A stretch of DNA of 45,019 nucleotides from Helicobacter cynogastricus (lineage in GTDB: Bacteria > Campylobacterota > Campylobacteria > Campylobacterales > Helicobacteraceae): contig NZ_FZMQ01000008.1 in NCBI RefSeq assembly GCF_900197855.1, positions 1 to 45,019 on the forward strand, in the 5' to 3' direction. Below, in pieces: positions 1 through 9,263 of the stretch. The notes under the pieces were generated by a model. The model did not search any database. It was not told the origin of the DNA and worked only from the letters and a program-made list of their open reading frames with translations. Position 1 is the stretch's first letter. Each line of letters opens with the position of its first letter. Made by a program: the position numbers and the translations under genes.

Positions 1-1827
<1,827 letters not shown>

Positions 1828-1915
1828 GTTTCAGTTAGCATATCCGCTAAACTGCCTTGATAAGATTTCTACCGCCTTATTGAGTATAATTCTTTGGCTT
1901 TGTAGTTTTTACCTT

Positions 1916-1944
1916 TACATAGGCTATTGACAATAACAAGTCAA
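1916..1944 (-). promoter_or_regulatory. Candidate promoter of the 23S rRNA gene
   Basis: On the minus strand, TTGACT (1944-1939) is followed after 17 bases by TATGTA (1921-1916), about 90 bases upstream of the inferred 23S 5' end. A second -10-like element, TATACT, lies at 1888-1883. Spacing and position fit a vegetative rRNA promoter, but the choice between the two -10 elements is open. Confidence 0.45.
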
Positions 1945-2147
1945 AAAACACTAAGCAAAGACTTTCCAGCGACACACTCCAAAAACGCACCTCTTAGGCA
2001 AAACCTCAAAAACACGCTTCAAGAAAAAGCCTTCAAGCCATTCACATTTGCTTAGGCAAAAGCGCATTATATCGGTGGAAAGCTTAAGGGGGGCTTAGGG
2101 GGGTGGTTGTTTTTGGAAATTGTGAAAATGTATCAATTTAGATTAGG

Positions 2148-2153
2148 TATAAT
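2148..2153 (+). promoter_or_regulatory. -10 element TATAAT upstream of the uORF/ktrB
   Basis: A perfect TATAAT preceded by AGG lies 19 bases before the uORF start codon. There is no clear -35 hexamer, and the upstream DNA is A/T-rich. This fits Helicobacter vegetative promoters, which rely on the -10 box with periodic A/T tracts. Confidence 0.55.
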
Positions 2154-2171
2154 TTAACAAAGGAAGCATAA

Positions 2172-2246
2172 ATGAATTCTAATGGTTTGATTTTACAATT
2201 CCCAAAGATATTGGGGCAGTTTCTTGGTCTTAGATACTCCCTATGA
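2172..2246 (+). CDS. Short upstream ORF (24 codons) overlapping the ktrB start
   Basis: This ORF has an AGGAAG ribosome-binding site (about 2161-2166) well placed before its ATG. It encodes 24 residues, beginning MNSNGLILQFPK and ending LGLRYSL. Its stop overlaps the ktrB start as ATGA at 2243-2246. ktrB itself has no recognisable ribosome-binding site, so this ORF may drive ktrB translation by coupling. Alternatively it could be a frameshifted remnant of an originally longer KtrB N-terminus, because Bacillus KtrB carries roughly 20 extra residues there. Expression is unproven. Confidence 0.4.
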   Translation: MNSNGLILQFPKILGQFLGLRYSL

Positions 2247-3568
2247 ATAAGACTTTTAGCACTATTGTCATTAGCTATGTCCTCTTGGCATTGCTAGGTG
2301 CGCTTTTATTAAGTTTGGAGCCTATGCGCACTAAAGCTATCCCTTTCTTGGATTTATTTTTTACAACTGCGTCAGCGGTCTGTCTTACAGGTTTGATCAC
2401 GGCCAACCCAGCCAGCGATTTTAGTATCTATGGACAAGCGGTGATTTTAACCCTAATTCAGGCTGGGGGTTTTGGCTACATGGGTTTGGCTGGCCTCTTA
2501 TTCCTCTTTATTGGTAAAAAGGTTGATTTTAAAAACCGCATGTTGCTCAAGGAATCTTTAGACTATCCTAACATGCAGGGTATTATCCGTTACCTCAAAC
2601 AAATCTTATTTTTTACTATAGCTATTGAAGGTATTGGGGCCCTTATTCTCACCTTGCATTTTCTCTCGCATACGACATGGCACAAAGCCCTGTGGGCTGG
2701 AATATTCCATGCTATTTCAGCTTTCAACAATGCCGGTTTTAGCATTTTTGAAAGCAATTTATCAGATTATCGGGATGATGTTATAGTTAATTTAACGATT
2801 TGCGCGCTCATCATCTTAGGCGGTCTTGGTTTTTTAGCGTTGCGTGAATGCTACAATTGTCGTTGTAGTCCTCGTTTGAGTGTACATACACGCATTGTGC
2901 TTGTTGCCACAGCGATTTGTCTTGTTATAGGGGTTGCCGTATTGCTCATTTTCGAATGGGATAACCCTAAGAGTGTGGGGCATTTGGACTGGCCCCATAA
3001 AATTTTGAGTATTTTTTTTATTTCCGTAAATTTGCGCACAGCTGGCTTTAATACCATCGATATGGCAGGCTTGCATGACCAAAGTCTGTTTTTCTCCTCT
3101 TTGCTAATGGTAATTGGAGCGGCCCCGGGGAGTACAGCTGGGGGGATTAAGATTACTACGGTTACGATACTCTTGTTTTATGCTTATTGCGCCCTTAAGG
3201 ATCAAGAAGTCGTGCTTTTTCAAAGAACAATCCCTGCCTCCATTGTCAAAAAGTCCTTCTTGATTGTTATCATTACCATTTTTTACATTGTATTTTCAAC
3301 CATGATTTTGAGCGCGACAGATGACACGCAGAACAAACATTTTTTACCCTTGTTATTTGAAATTTGTTCTGCCTTTGGCACGGTGGGAGCAAGTACAGGA
3401 GATGGGGGCAATCTTTCTTTTGTTGCTACCTTTAGCAATTTTGGCAAACTCTACATTATTGCCTTGATGTTTATGGGGCGTGTGGGTGTTTTGGTTTTTA
3501 GTATGGCTTTGGTACGCAAAGGCAAAAAAAGCAGTGTGCGTTATCCAGAAGAAGGAGTTGTTTTATGA
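2243..3568 (+). CDS. ktrB: KtrB-type potassium transporter, membrane subunit
   Basis: 441 residues, close to the usual KtrB length of about 445. It belongs to the TrkH/KtrB superfamily, which forms the ion-conducting dimer for K+ uptake in the inner membrane. The four pore loops are visible through their selectivity-filter glycines: CLTGL near residue 50, NNAGFS near 165, RTAGFN near 270 and GTVGAS near 382. A conserved C-terminal MGRVG segment is also present. The protein is strongly hydrophobic, with multiple membrane helices. The frame is closed by TAG at 2231, so 2243 is the only practical ATG; it lacks a ribosome-binding site and overlaps the preceding uORF stop (ATGA). The N-terminus is about 20 residues shorter than in Bacillus KtrB. 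The stop overlaps the ktrA start by four bases, which supports a two-gene operon. Confidence 0.9.
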   Translation: MNKTFSTIVISYVLLALLGALLLSLEPMRTKAIPFLDLFFTTASAVCLTGLITANPASDFSIYGQAVILTLIQAGGFGYMGLAGLLFLFIGKKVDFKNRMLLKESLDYPNMQGIIRYLKQILFFTIAIEGIGALILTLHFLSHTTWHKALWAGIFHAISAFNNAGFSIFESNLSDYRDDVIVNLTICALIILGGLGFLALRECYNCRCSPRLSVHTRIVLVATAICLVIGVAVLLIFEWDNPKSVGHLDWPHKILSIFFISVNLRTAGFNTIDMAGLHDQSLFFSSLLMVIGAAPGSTAGGIKITTVTILLFYAYCALKDQEVVLFQRTIPASIVKKSFLIVIITIFYIVFSTMILSATDDTQNKHFLPLLFEICSAFGTVGASTGDGGNLSFVATFSNFGKLYIIALMFMGRVGVLVFSMALVRKGKKSSVRYPEEGVVL

Positions 3569-4236
3569 AAACTTATGCCGTTTTGGGCTTGGGAAAATTT
3601 GGAGGACATGTGGCCCATGGTCTCCTAGAAAATGGTGAGCAAGTGATTGCAGTAGATATTAATGAAGAGAGCACAAAACCTTTCAAGGGAATCTGCGATA
3701 ATCTCTTTATCATTGATACAACCGATATCAATGCTCTAAGAGATACCGGAATTGGATCGGTGGATACAGCGATTGTAAGTATAGGGCAAAATGTCGAGGC
3801 TTCGATTTTAAGTGTGATGGCACTTAAAGAGATTGGAGTAAGTGAAGTTATAGCCAAGGCTTCTACTCTCATCCATGGCAAAATTCTTTCTAAAATTGGC
3901 ACAGATCGCGTGATTTATCCCGAACGCGATGCAGCTAAAAGGTTGGTTAAAGGACTTTCTTTCAATCCAAACTTGGAGGTGATTGACATCACCAACAGCA
4001 TGAAAATGATACGCTTAAATGTCAGTCATGCTCATCATGGCATGACGGCGCAACATTTTTTAAGTCTATTCAGGGCTGATCTCAAAATTGTCGCACTAAA
4101 GCGATCCAGTAAGTGGGAATACAATGCAGATTCAGCATTGGTGTTACAAGATGGAGATATTCTCTTGCTCTTTGGGCATGCTAAGGAGGCAAAGATTTTT
4201 ATGAGTAGCAAGGAAACCTCCAAATTCAACAAATAG
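3565..4236 (+). CDS. ktrA: KtrA-type cytoplasmic gating subunit of potassium uptake
   Basis: 223 residues with an N-terminal RCK/Rossmann domain (about 1-125; glycine loop GLGKFGGHVA at 7-16, acidic residue after the second strand at VDINEE) and a C-terminal RCK_C/TrkA-C domain (about 140-215). In the KtrAB family, this subunit forms an octameric cytoplasmic ring that binds ATP/ADP and gates the KtrB channel. It starts inside the ktrB stop codon (ATGA) with GAAGGAG just upstream, so it is translationally coupled to ktrB. The protein has a single RCK module, as in KtrA, rather than the two of TrkA. No terminator is obvious in the 112 bases after it. Confidence 0.9.
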   Translation: MKTYAVLGLGKFGGHVAHGLLENGEQVIAVDINEESTKPFKGICDNLFIIDTTDINALRDTGIGSVDTAIVSIGQNVEASILSVMALKEIGVSEVIAKASTLIHGKILSKIGTDRVIYPERDAAKRLVKGLSFNPNLEVIDITNSMKMIRLNVSHAHHGMTAQHFLSLFRADLKIVALKRSSKWEYNADSALVLQDGDILLLFGHAKEAKIFMSSKETSKFNK

Positions 4237-4348
4237 TGTTACAGGGCGTATCGTTGTAGTCATTTTTTCTACTTCTACATTCTTTCATTAATCAAACACA
4301 ATCTAGTCTGCTGTTAGAGTAGCACGCAAGAGTTTTAAAAGGATTGTC

Positions 4349-5533
4349 ATGAAAGAGTTCCACGAAGTCTATATCTATAGCGCAAAGCGCAGTCCTATTG
4401 GTTCGTTTAATGGGAGTTTATCCAGTGTGAGTGCGATCGCTTTGGGGGCTGAGGTGAGCAAGCAGGCGTTGCATGCAAGTGGATTTAATTCCTCTTTGGT
4501 GGATTTGTGCATTGTGGGTAATGTGATCAGCGCTGGACTCAAACAAGCCCCGGCTAGGCAAGTAGGCTTGCATGCGGGTTTACCCAAGTCTGTTGGGTGT
4601 TTCTTGGTCAATGAGGCATGCGGTTCGGGCTTGCGGGCGGTGATGTTGGGGGCGAGTGAAATCGCTTTAGGGCGTGCGCGCGCGGTGCTGGCAGGCGGGA
4701 TAGAAAACATGAGTCTAGCCCCCCATGTGCTCATGGGCGCGCGTGGTGGCTTTAAAATGGGAGATGCCAAATTAGAAGACAGCTTGTTTAAAGATGGGTT
4801 GCAAGATGCCTATCAAAAGGCCTTAATGGGAGATTTTGCCGAAGCGTGCGCTAAAGCCCATCGCTTAAGCAGAGAAGAGCAGGATCATTTTGCCAAACAT
4901 AGCTATGAAAAGGCGTTAAAAGCACTTGAAATGAAGGCTTTTGACTCTGAGATCGTGCCCATTAGTGTAGCTAACAAAAAGGGGGAAGTGGTGGTTAGTG
5001 TGGATGAGGAGCCCGGGCGCGTGGACTTTGAAAAGGGCTTAAAGCTCAAACCCGCCTTTGATAAAGAAGGCACAATCACCGCCTTTAATGCCAGCAAAAT
5101 TAGCGATGGGGCGAGCATGTTAGTTCTGGCTAGCAAAGAGCTAGCTAAAGACACTTCTGCTAAACCCCTAGCTAAAATCCTAGATTACAATTCTTTTAGC
5201 CATGATCCCCATCTCTTCCCCACAGCCCCCGCTCCAGCTATTAAAGCCCTCTTAGAGCGCAACCACAAAAAGACTAGCGATATTGATCTTTATGAGATTA
5301 GCGAAGCCTTTGCGGTGGTGGGCACGCTCACCCAAAAAGAGCTAGGATTGCCCGATGAAAAGATCAATGTGCATGGAGGCGCGATCGCCTTAGGGCATCC
5401 CATTGGGGCTAGCGGGGCGCGCTTGCTCACGACTTTAGTACACGCCTTGCACCGCCATAACAAACATTTGGGCGTGGTGTGTTTGTGTGTGGGCGGGGGC
5501 GAAGCAGTGGCGATGCTAGTAGAGAGACTTTAA
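4349..5533 (+). CDS. atoB: Acetyl-CoA acetyltransferase (thiolase)
   Basis: 394 residues, normal for a biosynthetic/degradative thiolase. In this pathway it would split acetoacetyl-CoA with CoA into two acetyl-CoA. Visible catalytic features are the acylated cysteine Cys91 in EACGSGL, the histidine in the GHPIGASGAR motif near 350, and the second cysteine Cys380 in LCVGGGE. It is preceded by AAAAGGA at a suitable distance from the ATG. It is the first gene of a same-strand run with scoA (9-base gap), scoB and the carboxylase genes, which points to acetoacetate use rather than long-chain beta-oxidation. The H. pylori counterpart is HP0690 (from memory). Confidence 0.93.
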   Translation: MKEFHEVYIYSAKRSPIGSFNGSLSSVSAIALGAEVSKQALHASGFNSSLVDLCIVGNVISAGLKQAPARQVGLHAGLPKSVGCFLVNEACGSGLRAVMLGASEIALGRARAVLAGGIENMSLAPHVLMGARGGFKMGDAKLEDSLFKDGLQDAYQKALMGDFAEACAKAHRLSREEQDHFAKHSYEKALKALEMKAFDSEIVPISVANKKGEVVVSVDEEPGRVDFEKGLKLKPAFDKEGTITAFNASKISDGASMLVLASKELAKDTSAKPLAKILDYNSFSHDPHLFPTAPAPAIKALLERNHKKTSDIDLYEISEAFAVVGTLTQKELGLPDEKINVHGGAIALGHPIGASGARLLTTLVHALHRHNKHLGVVCLCVGGGEAVAMLVERL

Positions 5534-5542
5534 GGAGAGCGC

Positions 5543-6238
5543 ATGGACAAGATTGTAGGCAGTATTGAGGAAGCCATTGCGGGCGTGCAAGATGGCATGA
5601 CTATCATGTTTGGGGGTTTTGGGCTGTGTGGCATTCCAGAAAATGCGATCATGGCTTTAAGCAAAAGCGGGGTAAAAAATATCACTTGCATTTCTAATAA
5701 TCCCGGGGTGGATGATTTTGGGCTAGGCTGGCTTGTTAAAAACAAACAAATTAAAAAGATGATCGCTAGTTATGTGGGCGAAAACGCCACCTTTGAACAA
5801 CAATTTCTAAACGGAGAGGTAGAGGTGGAATTTAACCCGCAGGGCACGCTAGCTGAGCGCATTAGAGCAGGGGGGGCGGGCATTCCGGGCTTTTACACCC
5901 CCACGGGTGTAGGCACAATTATCGCGGAGGGTAAGGAGCATAAAGAGTTTGAAGGGCGCACTTATATTTTAGAGAGCGCACTAAAAGCAGACTTTGCTTT
6001 TATTAAAGCCCACAAGGCGGATACCTACGGTAATCTTGTTTTTAATAAAACCGCGATGAATTTTAACCCGATGATGGCCAAAGCTGCCAAAGTAACTGTA
6101 GTTGAGGTGGAGGAGATCGTAGAATTGGGCGCACTTGATCCCAATTTTATCCATGTCCCCGGGGTGTTTGTGGATCGCATTTTCAAGGGGAGTTTTGAAA
6201 AGCGGATCGAACAACTCACACTCAAAAAGGGAGAATAA
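5543..6238 (+). CDS. scoA: Succinyl-CoA:3-ketoacid CoA-transferase subunit A
   Basis: 231 residues. It is a CoA-transferase family I alpha subunit, with the glycine-rich [12 protein letters not shown] segment near residues 22-33 and the SNNPG motif near 51-55. Together with ScoB it transfers CoA from succinyl-CoA to acetoacetate, giving acetoacetyl-CoA for the thiolase encoded just upstream. A GGAGAG ribosome-binding site precedes the ATG. The stop codon directly abuts the scoB start (TAA then ATG), which supports coupled, equimolar synthesis of the two subunits. Confidence 0.94.
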   Translation: MDKIVGSIEEAIAGVQDGMTIMFGGFGLCGIPENAIMALSKSGVKNITCISNNPGVDDFGLGWLVKNKQIKKMIASYVGENATFEQQFLNGEVEVEFNPQGTLAERIRAGGAGIPGFYTPTGVGTIIAEGKEHKEFEGRTYILESALKADFAFIKAHKADTYGNLVFNKTAMNFNPMMAKAAKVTVVEVEEIVELGALDPNFIHVPGVFVDRIFKGSFEKRIEQLTLKKGE

Positions 6239-6856
6239 ATGGATTACATGAACATGGGTTGGAATCGCCAGCAAATGGCGCAAAAAGCGGTAGAGGATAT
6301 TAAAGATGGGTATTCGATCAACTTAGGGATTGGTATCCCTACTCTAGTAGCCGATTACATCCCCAAACATATCAGCGTGATGTTACAAAGTGAAAATGGG
6401 ATGTTGGGCATGGGGCCTTTTCCCACTAAAGAGGAAGTGGACGCGGATTTGATCAATGCGGGCAAGCAGACCATTACCCAAAGTTTGGGCGCGAGTTATT
6501 TTAGCTCAGCAGAAAGCTTTGCGATGATCAGGGGGCAACATATCGATCTGACCATTTTAGGGGCTATGGAAGTTTCCGCACAGGGGGATTTAGCCAGCTG
6601 GATGGTGCCCGGAAAATTGGTTAAGGGCATGGGCGGGGCGATGGACTTAGTGGCGAGCGCTAAAAAAGTCATTGTGATCATGCAACACACGGATAAAAAG
6701 GGCAATTTAAAGCTGGTCAAAGAGTGTAGCTTGCCCCTCACAGGCCCTCAATGTGTCTCAAAGGTCATCACTAATTTAGGCGTTTTTGAGATCAAGGGGG
6801 GGAAATTCATCCCTCTAGAGTTGGCTCCGGGTGTGGATCACGCGCCCCTGCCTTAA
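6239..6856 (+). CDS. scoB: Succinyl-CoA:3-ketoacid CoA-transferase subunit B
   Basis: 205 residues, a CoA-transferase beta subunit. The catalytic glutamate is seen in the SENGMLGMGP motif (Glu52), the residue that forms the glutamyl-CoA intermediate in this family. The NLGIGIPTLVADY segment near 28-40 is also typical. The ATG follows the scoA stop immediately. A downstream in-frame Met at residue 6 is an alternative start. Its stop codon is followed at once by a strong ribosome-binding site with no gene attached (see 6855-6913). Confidence 0.94.
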   Translation: MDYMNMGWNRQQMAQKAVEDIKDGYSINLGIGIPTLVADYIPKHISVMLQSENGMLGMGPFPTKEEVDADLINAGKQTITQSLGASYFSSAESFAMIRGQHIDLTILGAMEVSAQGDLASWMVPGKLVKGMGGAMDLVASAKKVIVIMQHTDKKGNLKLVKECSLPLTGPQCVSKVITNLGVFEIKGGKFIPLELAPGVDHAPLP

Positions 6857-6913
6857 AGGAGGTGTTTTTCAAACTGACGCGCATTTTTAAAAACCTTAAG
6901 AAAAGGAGTTAAC
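6857..6913 (+). other. scoB-hyuA spacer with orphan ribosome-binding site; possible deletion scar
   Basis: A near-perfect Shine-Dalgarno AAAGGAGGTG spans 6855-6864 but serves no recognisable ORF. The only reading frame at normal spacing would begin with CTG at 6874 and encode about 12 residues (LTRIFKNLKKRS). A second site, AAAAGGAG (about 6901-6907), serves the next gene. In H. pylori a short-chain fatty-acid transporter gene (HP0693) follows scoB, so this may be what remains after its loss. That reading is inference. Confidence 0.35.
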
Positions 6914-8824
6914 ATGAAGTACTTAGTCAATTTGGACAATGGCGGGACGCTCACAGATATTTGTGTGGTGAGTGGCTCTGAGGTTACCTACACTAAAACC
7001 CTCACCACCCCTATAGATTTATCCGAATGCTTTTTTAAAGGAATCACCAAAGCCAGCGAGGAAATTTATGGCAAGGATGGCTTTACCAAGCTTTTACACA
7101 CGACCGAGCTTATCCGCTACTCTTCCACGCAGGGGACTAACGCGCTGGTAGAAAGAAAAGGCCCCAAATTAGGACTCATCACAGATGACCCCCATTTACA
7201 AACCAAGCTTACGAAAACCCTCCACCAACAAGATTTATTTGGTAGTTTGGTTGGCGCGCGCTTGAGCCTTTTAGAGCATGTCCAAGACCCCCGCAAAATG
7301 GAAGAGGAATTAGTGGGTGCGGTGAATACCCTTACAAATAAGGGGGCTGAACGCCTCATTGTGGCGATCAAAGATAAAGAGATGGAAAAGGCGTTCAAAC
7401 ATGCCTTCTTGCTCCAATTCCCCCGCCACCTATTAGGCTCTGTCCCCGTGCTCTTCTCTTGGGAATTCACCCATGACACCAGCCGTGTTAGACGCATTTG
7501 GTCGGCCCTGCTCAATAGCTTCTTACACCCTACAATGGAGCGCTTTTTATACTCCGCAGAGCACCGCCTCAAAGCCCACAAAGTCAAAAACCCCTTACTA
7601 ATTTACCGCAATGACGGGGCATCTTCGCGGGTGGCTAAATCTGTGGCTTTAAAAACCTACTCTTCAGGACCCAGAGGGGGCATTGAGGGCACAAAAGCCC
7701 TAGCTAAAGCCTATGGCTTTAACCATGTCTTGATGGTGGATGTGGGGGGCACAACTTCAGATGTGGGGCAGGTGGAAGCCCACAAGATCAAGACTGCAAG
7801 GCGTGGGAGTGTGGAGGGGATTCAAATTTCCTTTGAACTTAGCGATGTGAAATCCTATGGCGTGGGCGGGGGTTCGATCTTGCGCGTGGATAATAAGGGC
7901 GCAATCACTGTAGGCCCTGATAGTGTGGGAGCAGCTCCTGGTCCTGCTTGCTTTGGCTTTGGGGGTTCTGAGGCGACTATGACTGATGTGAATGTGGCTT
8001 TAGGAATCATCGATCCAGAGACCTATTTAAATGGGCAACAAAAGCTAGACAAACAGCGCGCCATTGCAGCCATTACTGAAAAGATCGCCAAACCCTTAGG
8101 TGTGAGCCTAGAAAAAGCCCTTTTTGCGATGCAAGATGCGTACGCAGAATGCTTGGCCGCTTGCTTAAAAGGACATGTGCAAAAAGACACGGTGCTAGCT
8201 GCCTTTGGGGGCGGGGGACCTATGAGCGCGTGTTTGGCTGCGCGCAAGGCGGGCATTAAACGCGTGATTGTGCCTAAATTGGCTGCGGTGTTCTCTGCCT
8301 ATGGGATTAGCTTCTCTGATGTGGCGCAAACCTTTGAGCGCGACATTACAGATTTGAGCAAGCCAGAAATTCAAGCCATTCAAGAGCAAATGCACGAACA
8401 GGCTAAAAGGCATATGTATCAAGAGGGCTATAATTGGAGCGAGTGCAAACATGAATGGAAGGTGATTATAGAAAATGCCGATGGTTCTGAAGATCATGTA
8501 ACCCACCTAGATGACACCGCCCAAATTGACAAGGATCAAAAACGCATTTTAGCCTACCATGTGCGCTATGAGCTCTCCCATCCGAGTTTGCGCGCTAGCC
8601 TGCCCAAGCACACTTCTACCGCCCGCGTGCATAGTAGCCGTGAAGTGCTTGAGGAAAAAGGCCCCCACCATAACCCGGTAGTGGTGTTGCTGGAGCAAAA
8701 AACAGGCGCGCATACGGAAGGGCCAGCCATTGTAGAAGGGCCTTTTTTCACCGCCCGCGTGCCTGAGGGGTGGAGTTTGCTTGTTACAGATAATGGCGAT
8801 TTGATTTTAGATGACAAAGCTTAA
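6914..8824 (+). CDS. HyuA-like ATPase subunit, second (short) acetone/acetophenone-carboxylase-type paralogue
   Basis: 636 residues of the hydantoinase A / acetone carboxylase beta superfamily. Two phosphate-binding glycine motifs are visible: LDNGGTLTD at 7-15 and VDVGGTTSD near 274. A GVGGGS loop and an AAPGPACFG segment follow. The first motif has Asn where relatives usually have a hydrophobic residue (D-x-GGT). It is about 77 residues shorter than the HyuA-like protein at 9264. In this family the ATPase subunit activates bicarbonate or the ketone by phosphorylation. Its place inside the carboxylase run suggests it is a fourth structural subunit, comparable to the two HyuA-type chains of acetophenone carboxylase. 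It could instead be an accessory or reactivation factor. The start is supported by AAAAGGAG before the ATG. Confidence 0.8.
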   Translation: MKYLVNLDNGGTLTDICVVSGSEVTYTKTLTTPIDLSECFFKGITKASEEIYGKDGFTKLLHTTELIRYSSTQGTNALVERKGPKLGLITDDPHLQTKLTKTLHQQDLFGSLVGARLSLLEHVQDPRKMEEELVGAVNTLTNKGAERLIVAIKDKEMEKAFKHAFLLQFPRHLLGSVPVLFSWEFTHDTSRVRRIWSALLNSFLHPTMERFLYSAEHRLKAHKVKNPLLIYRNDGASSRVAKSVALKTYSSGPRGGIEGTKALAKAYGFNHVLMVDVGGTTSDVGQVEAHKIKTARRGSVEGIQISFELSDVKSYGVGGGSILRVDNKGAITVGPDSVGAAPGPACFGFGGSEATMTDVNVALGIIDPETYLNGQQKLDKQRAIAAITEKIAKPLGVSLEKALFAMQDAYAECLAACLKGHVQKDTVLAAFGGGGPMSACLAARKAGIKRVIVPKLAAVFSAYGISFSDVAQTFERDITDLSKPEIQAIQEQMHEQAKRHMYQEGYNWSECKHEWKVIIENADGSEDHVTHLDDTAQIDKDQKRILAYHVRYELSHPSLRASLPKHTSTARVHSSREVLEEKGPHHNPVVVLLEQKTGAHTEGPAIVEGPFFTARVPEGWSLLVTDNGDLILDDKA

Positions 8825-8834
8825 GGAGTTAACC

Positions 8835-9254
8835 ATGCGCGTTCCAATGACAGAATACCTAATGATCGATCTCAATAGCGAGAGGTGGCTATGCCGTGTG
8901 TGTGGGCATGACTTTGGGGATGCCCGGGACACTTATAAAAAAGGCACGCTCATTTACGATCGCAATCCGGAGGAGATTCACCCCCCTATTTTAGACCCCA
9001 AACGCTACCAATACACCTTTTCGCCCGATCCCAAATTCTGCCGAATCTATGAATACTATTGCCCCACCTGCGGGACTCAGATTGAAACCGAATATGTTCC
9101 CCCCAACTACCCCCCCACCATTGACATGCTTTGGGACATTGACGACTTAAAAAGACGCTGGAAAGAGATCGGGGAAGATCCGGAAACTTCAATCCACTAT
9201 GGCCCGGGCGAGAACGCCCAAGCGGATTTGCGCGCTAAGTTTGATAAAAAGTAA
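8835..9254 (+). CDS. acxC: Acetone carboxylase gamma-type subunit (zinc-binding)
   Basis: 139 residues from the chosen ATG at 8835. An in-frame ATG at 8811 would overlap the previous gene, but AAGGAG at 8823-8828 points to 8835. Four cysteines in two CxxC pairs (C20, C23, C76, C79) form a likely structural zinc site, as known for acetone carboxylase gamma subunits. The C-terminal half has the proline-rich PPNYPPTIDML segment followed by a DIDDLKRRW helix. It is somewhat shorter than the Xanthobacter gamma subunit (about 168 residues, from memory). It lies before the beta and alpha genes, unlike the A-B-C order I recall for H. pylori. No enzymatic function alone is expected. Confidence 0.82.
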   Translation: MRVPMTEYLMIDLNSERWLCRVCGHDFGDARDTYKKGTLIYDRNPEEIHPPILDPKRYQYTFSPDPKFCRIYEYYCPTCGTQIETEYVPPNYPPTIDMLWDIDDLKRRWKEIGEDPETSIHYGPGENAQADLRAKFDKK

Positions 9255-9263
9255 GGAGGTTGC

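Larger units (their letters stand above)
1828..2242. other. Intergenic region between 23S rRNA and ktrB
   Basis: About 415 bases with no long gene. The left part is the 23S leader with its promoter candidate. It includes an imperfect inverted repeat (AGTTAGC / GCTAAACT) around 1833-1853. An 11-base direct repeat, CTTAGGCAAAA, occurs at about 1993 and again at about 2051; its meaning is unknown. The right part carries the ktrB promoter and a short upstream ORF, listed separately. No 16S rRNA or tRNA is seen upstream of the 23S, as is usual in Helicobacter, where 16S and 23S-5S genes are unlinked. Confidence 0.6.

Noticed and set aside
8811-8834. ATG at 8811 as the start of the gamma subunit.
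   Set aside because: It lies inside the previous gene without a ribosome-binding site; AAGGAG at 8823-8828 serves the ATG at 8835.
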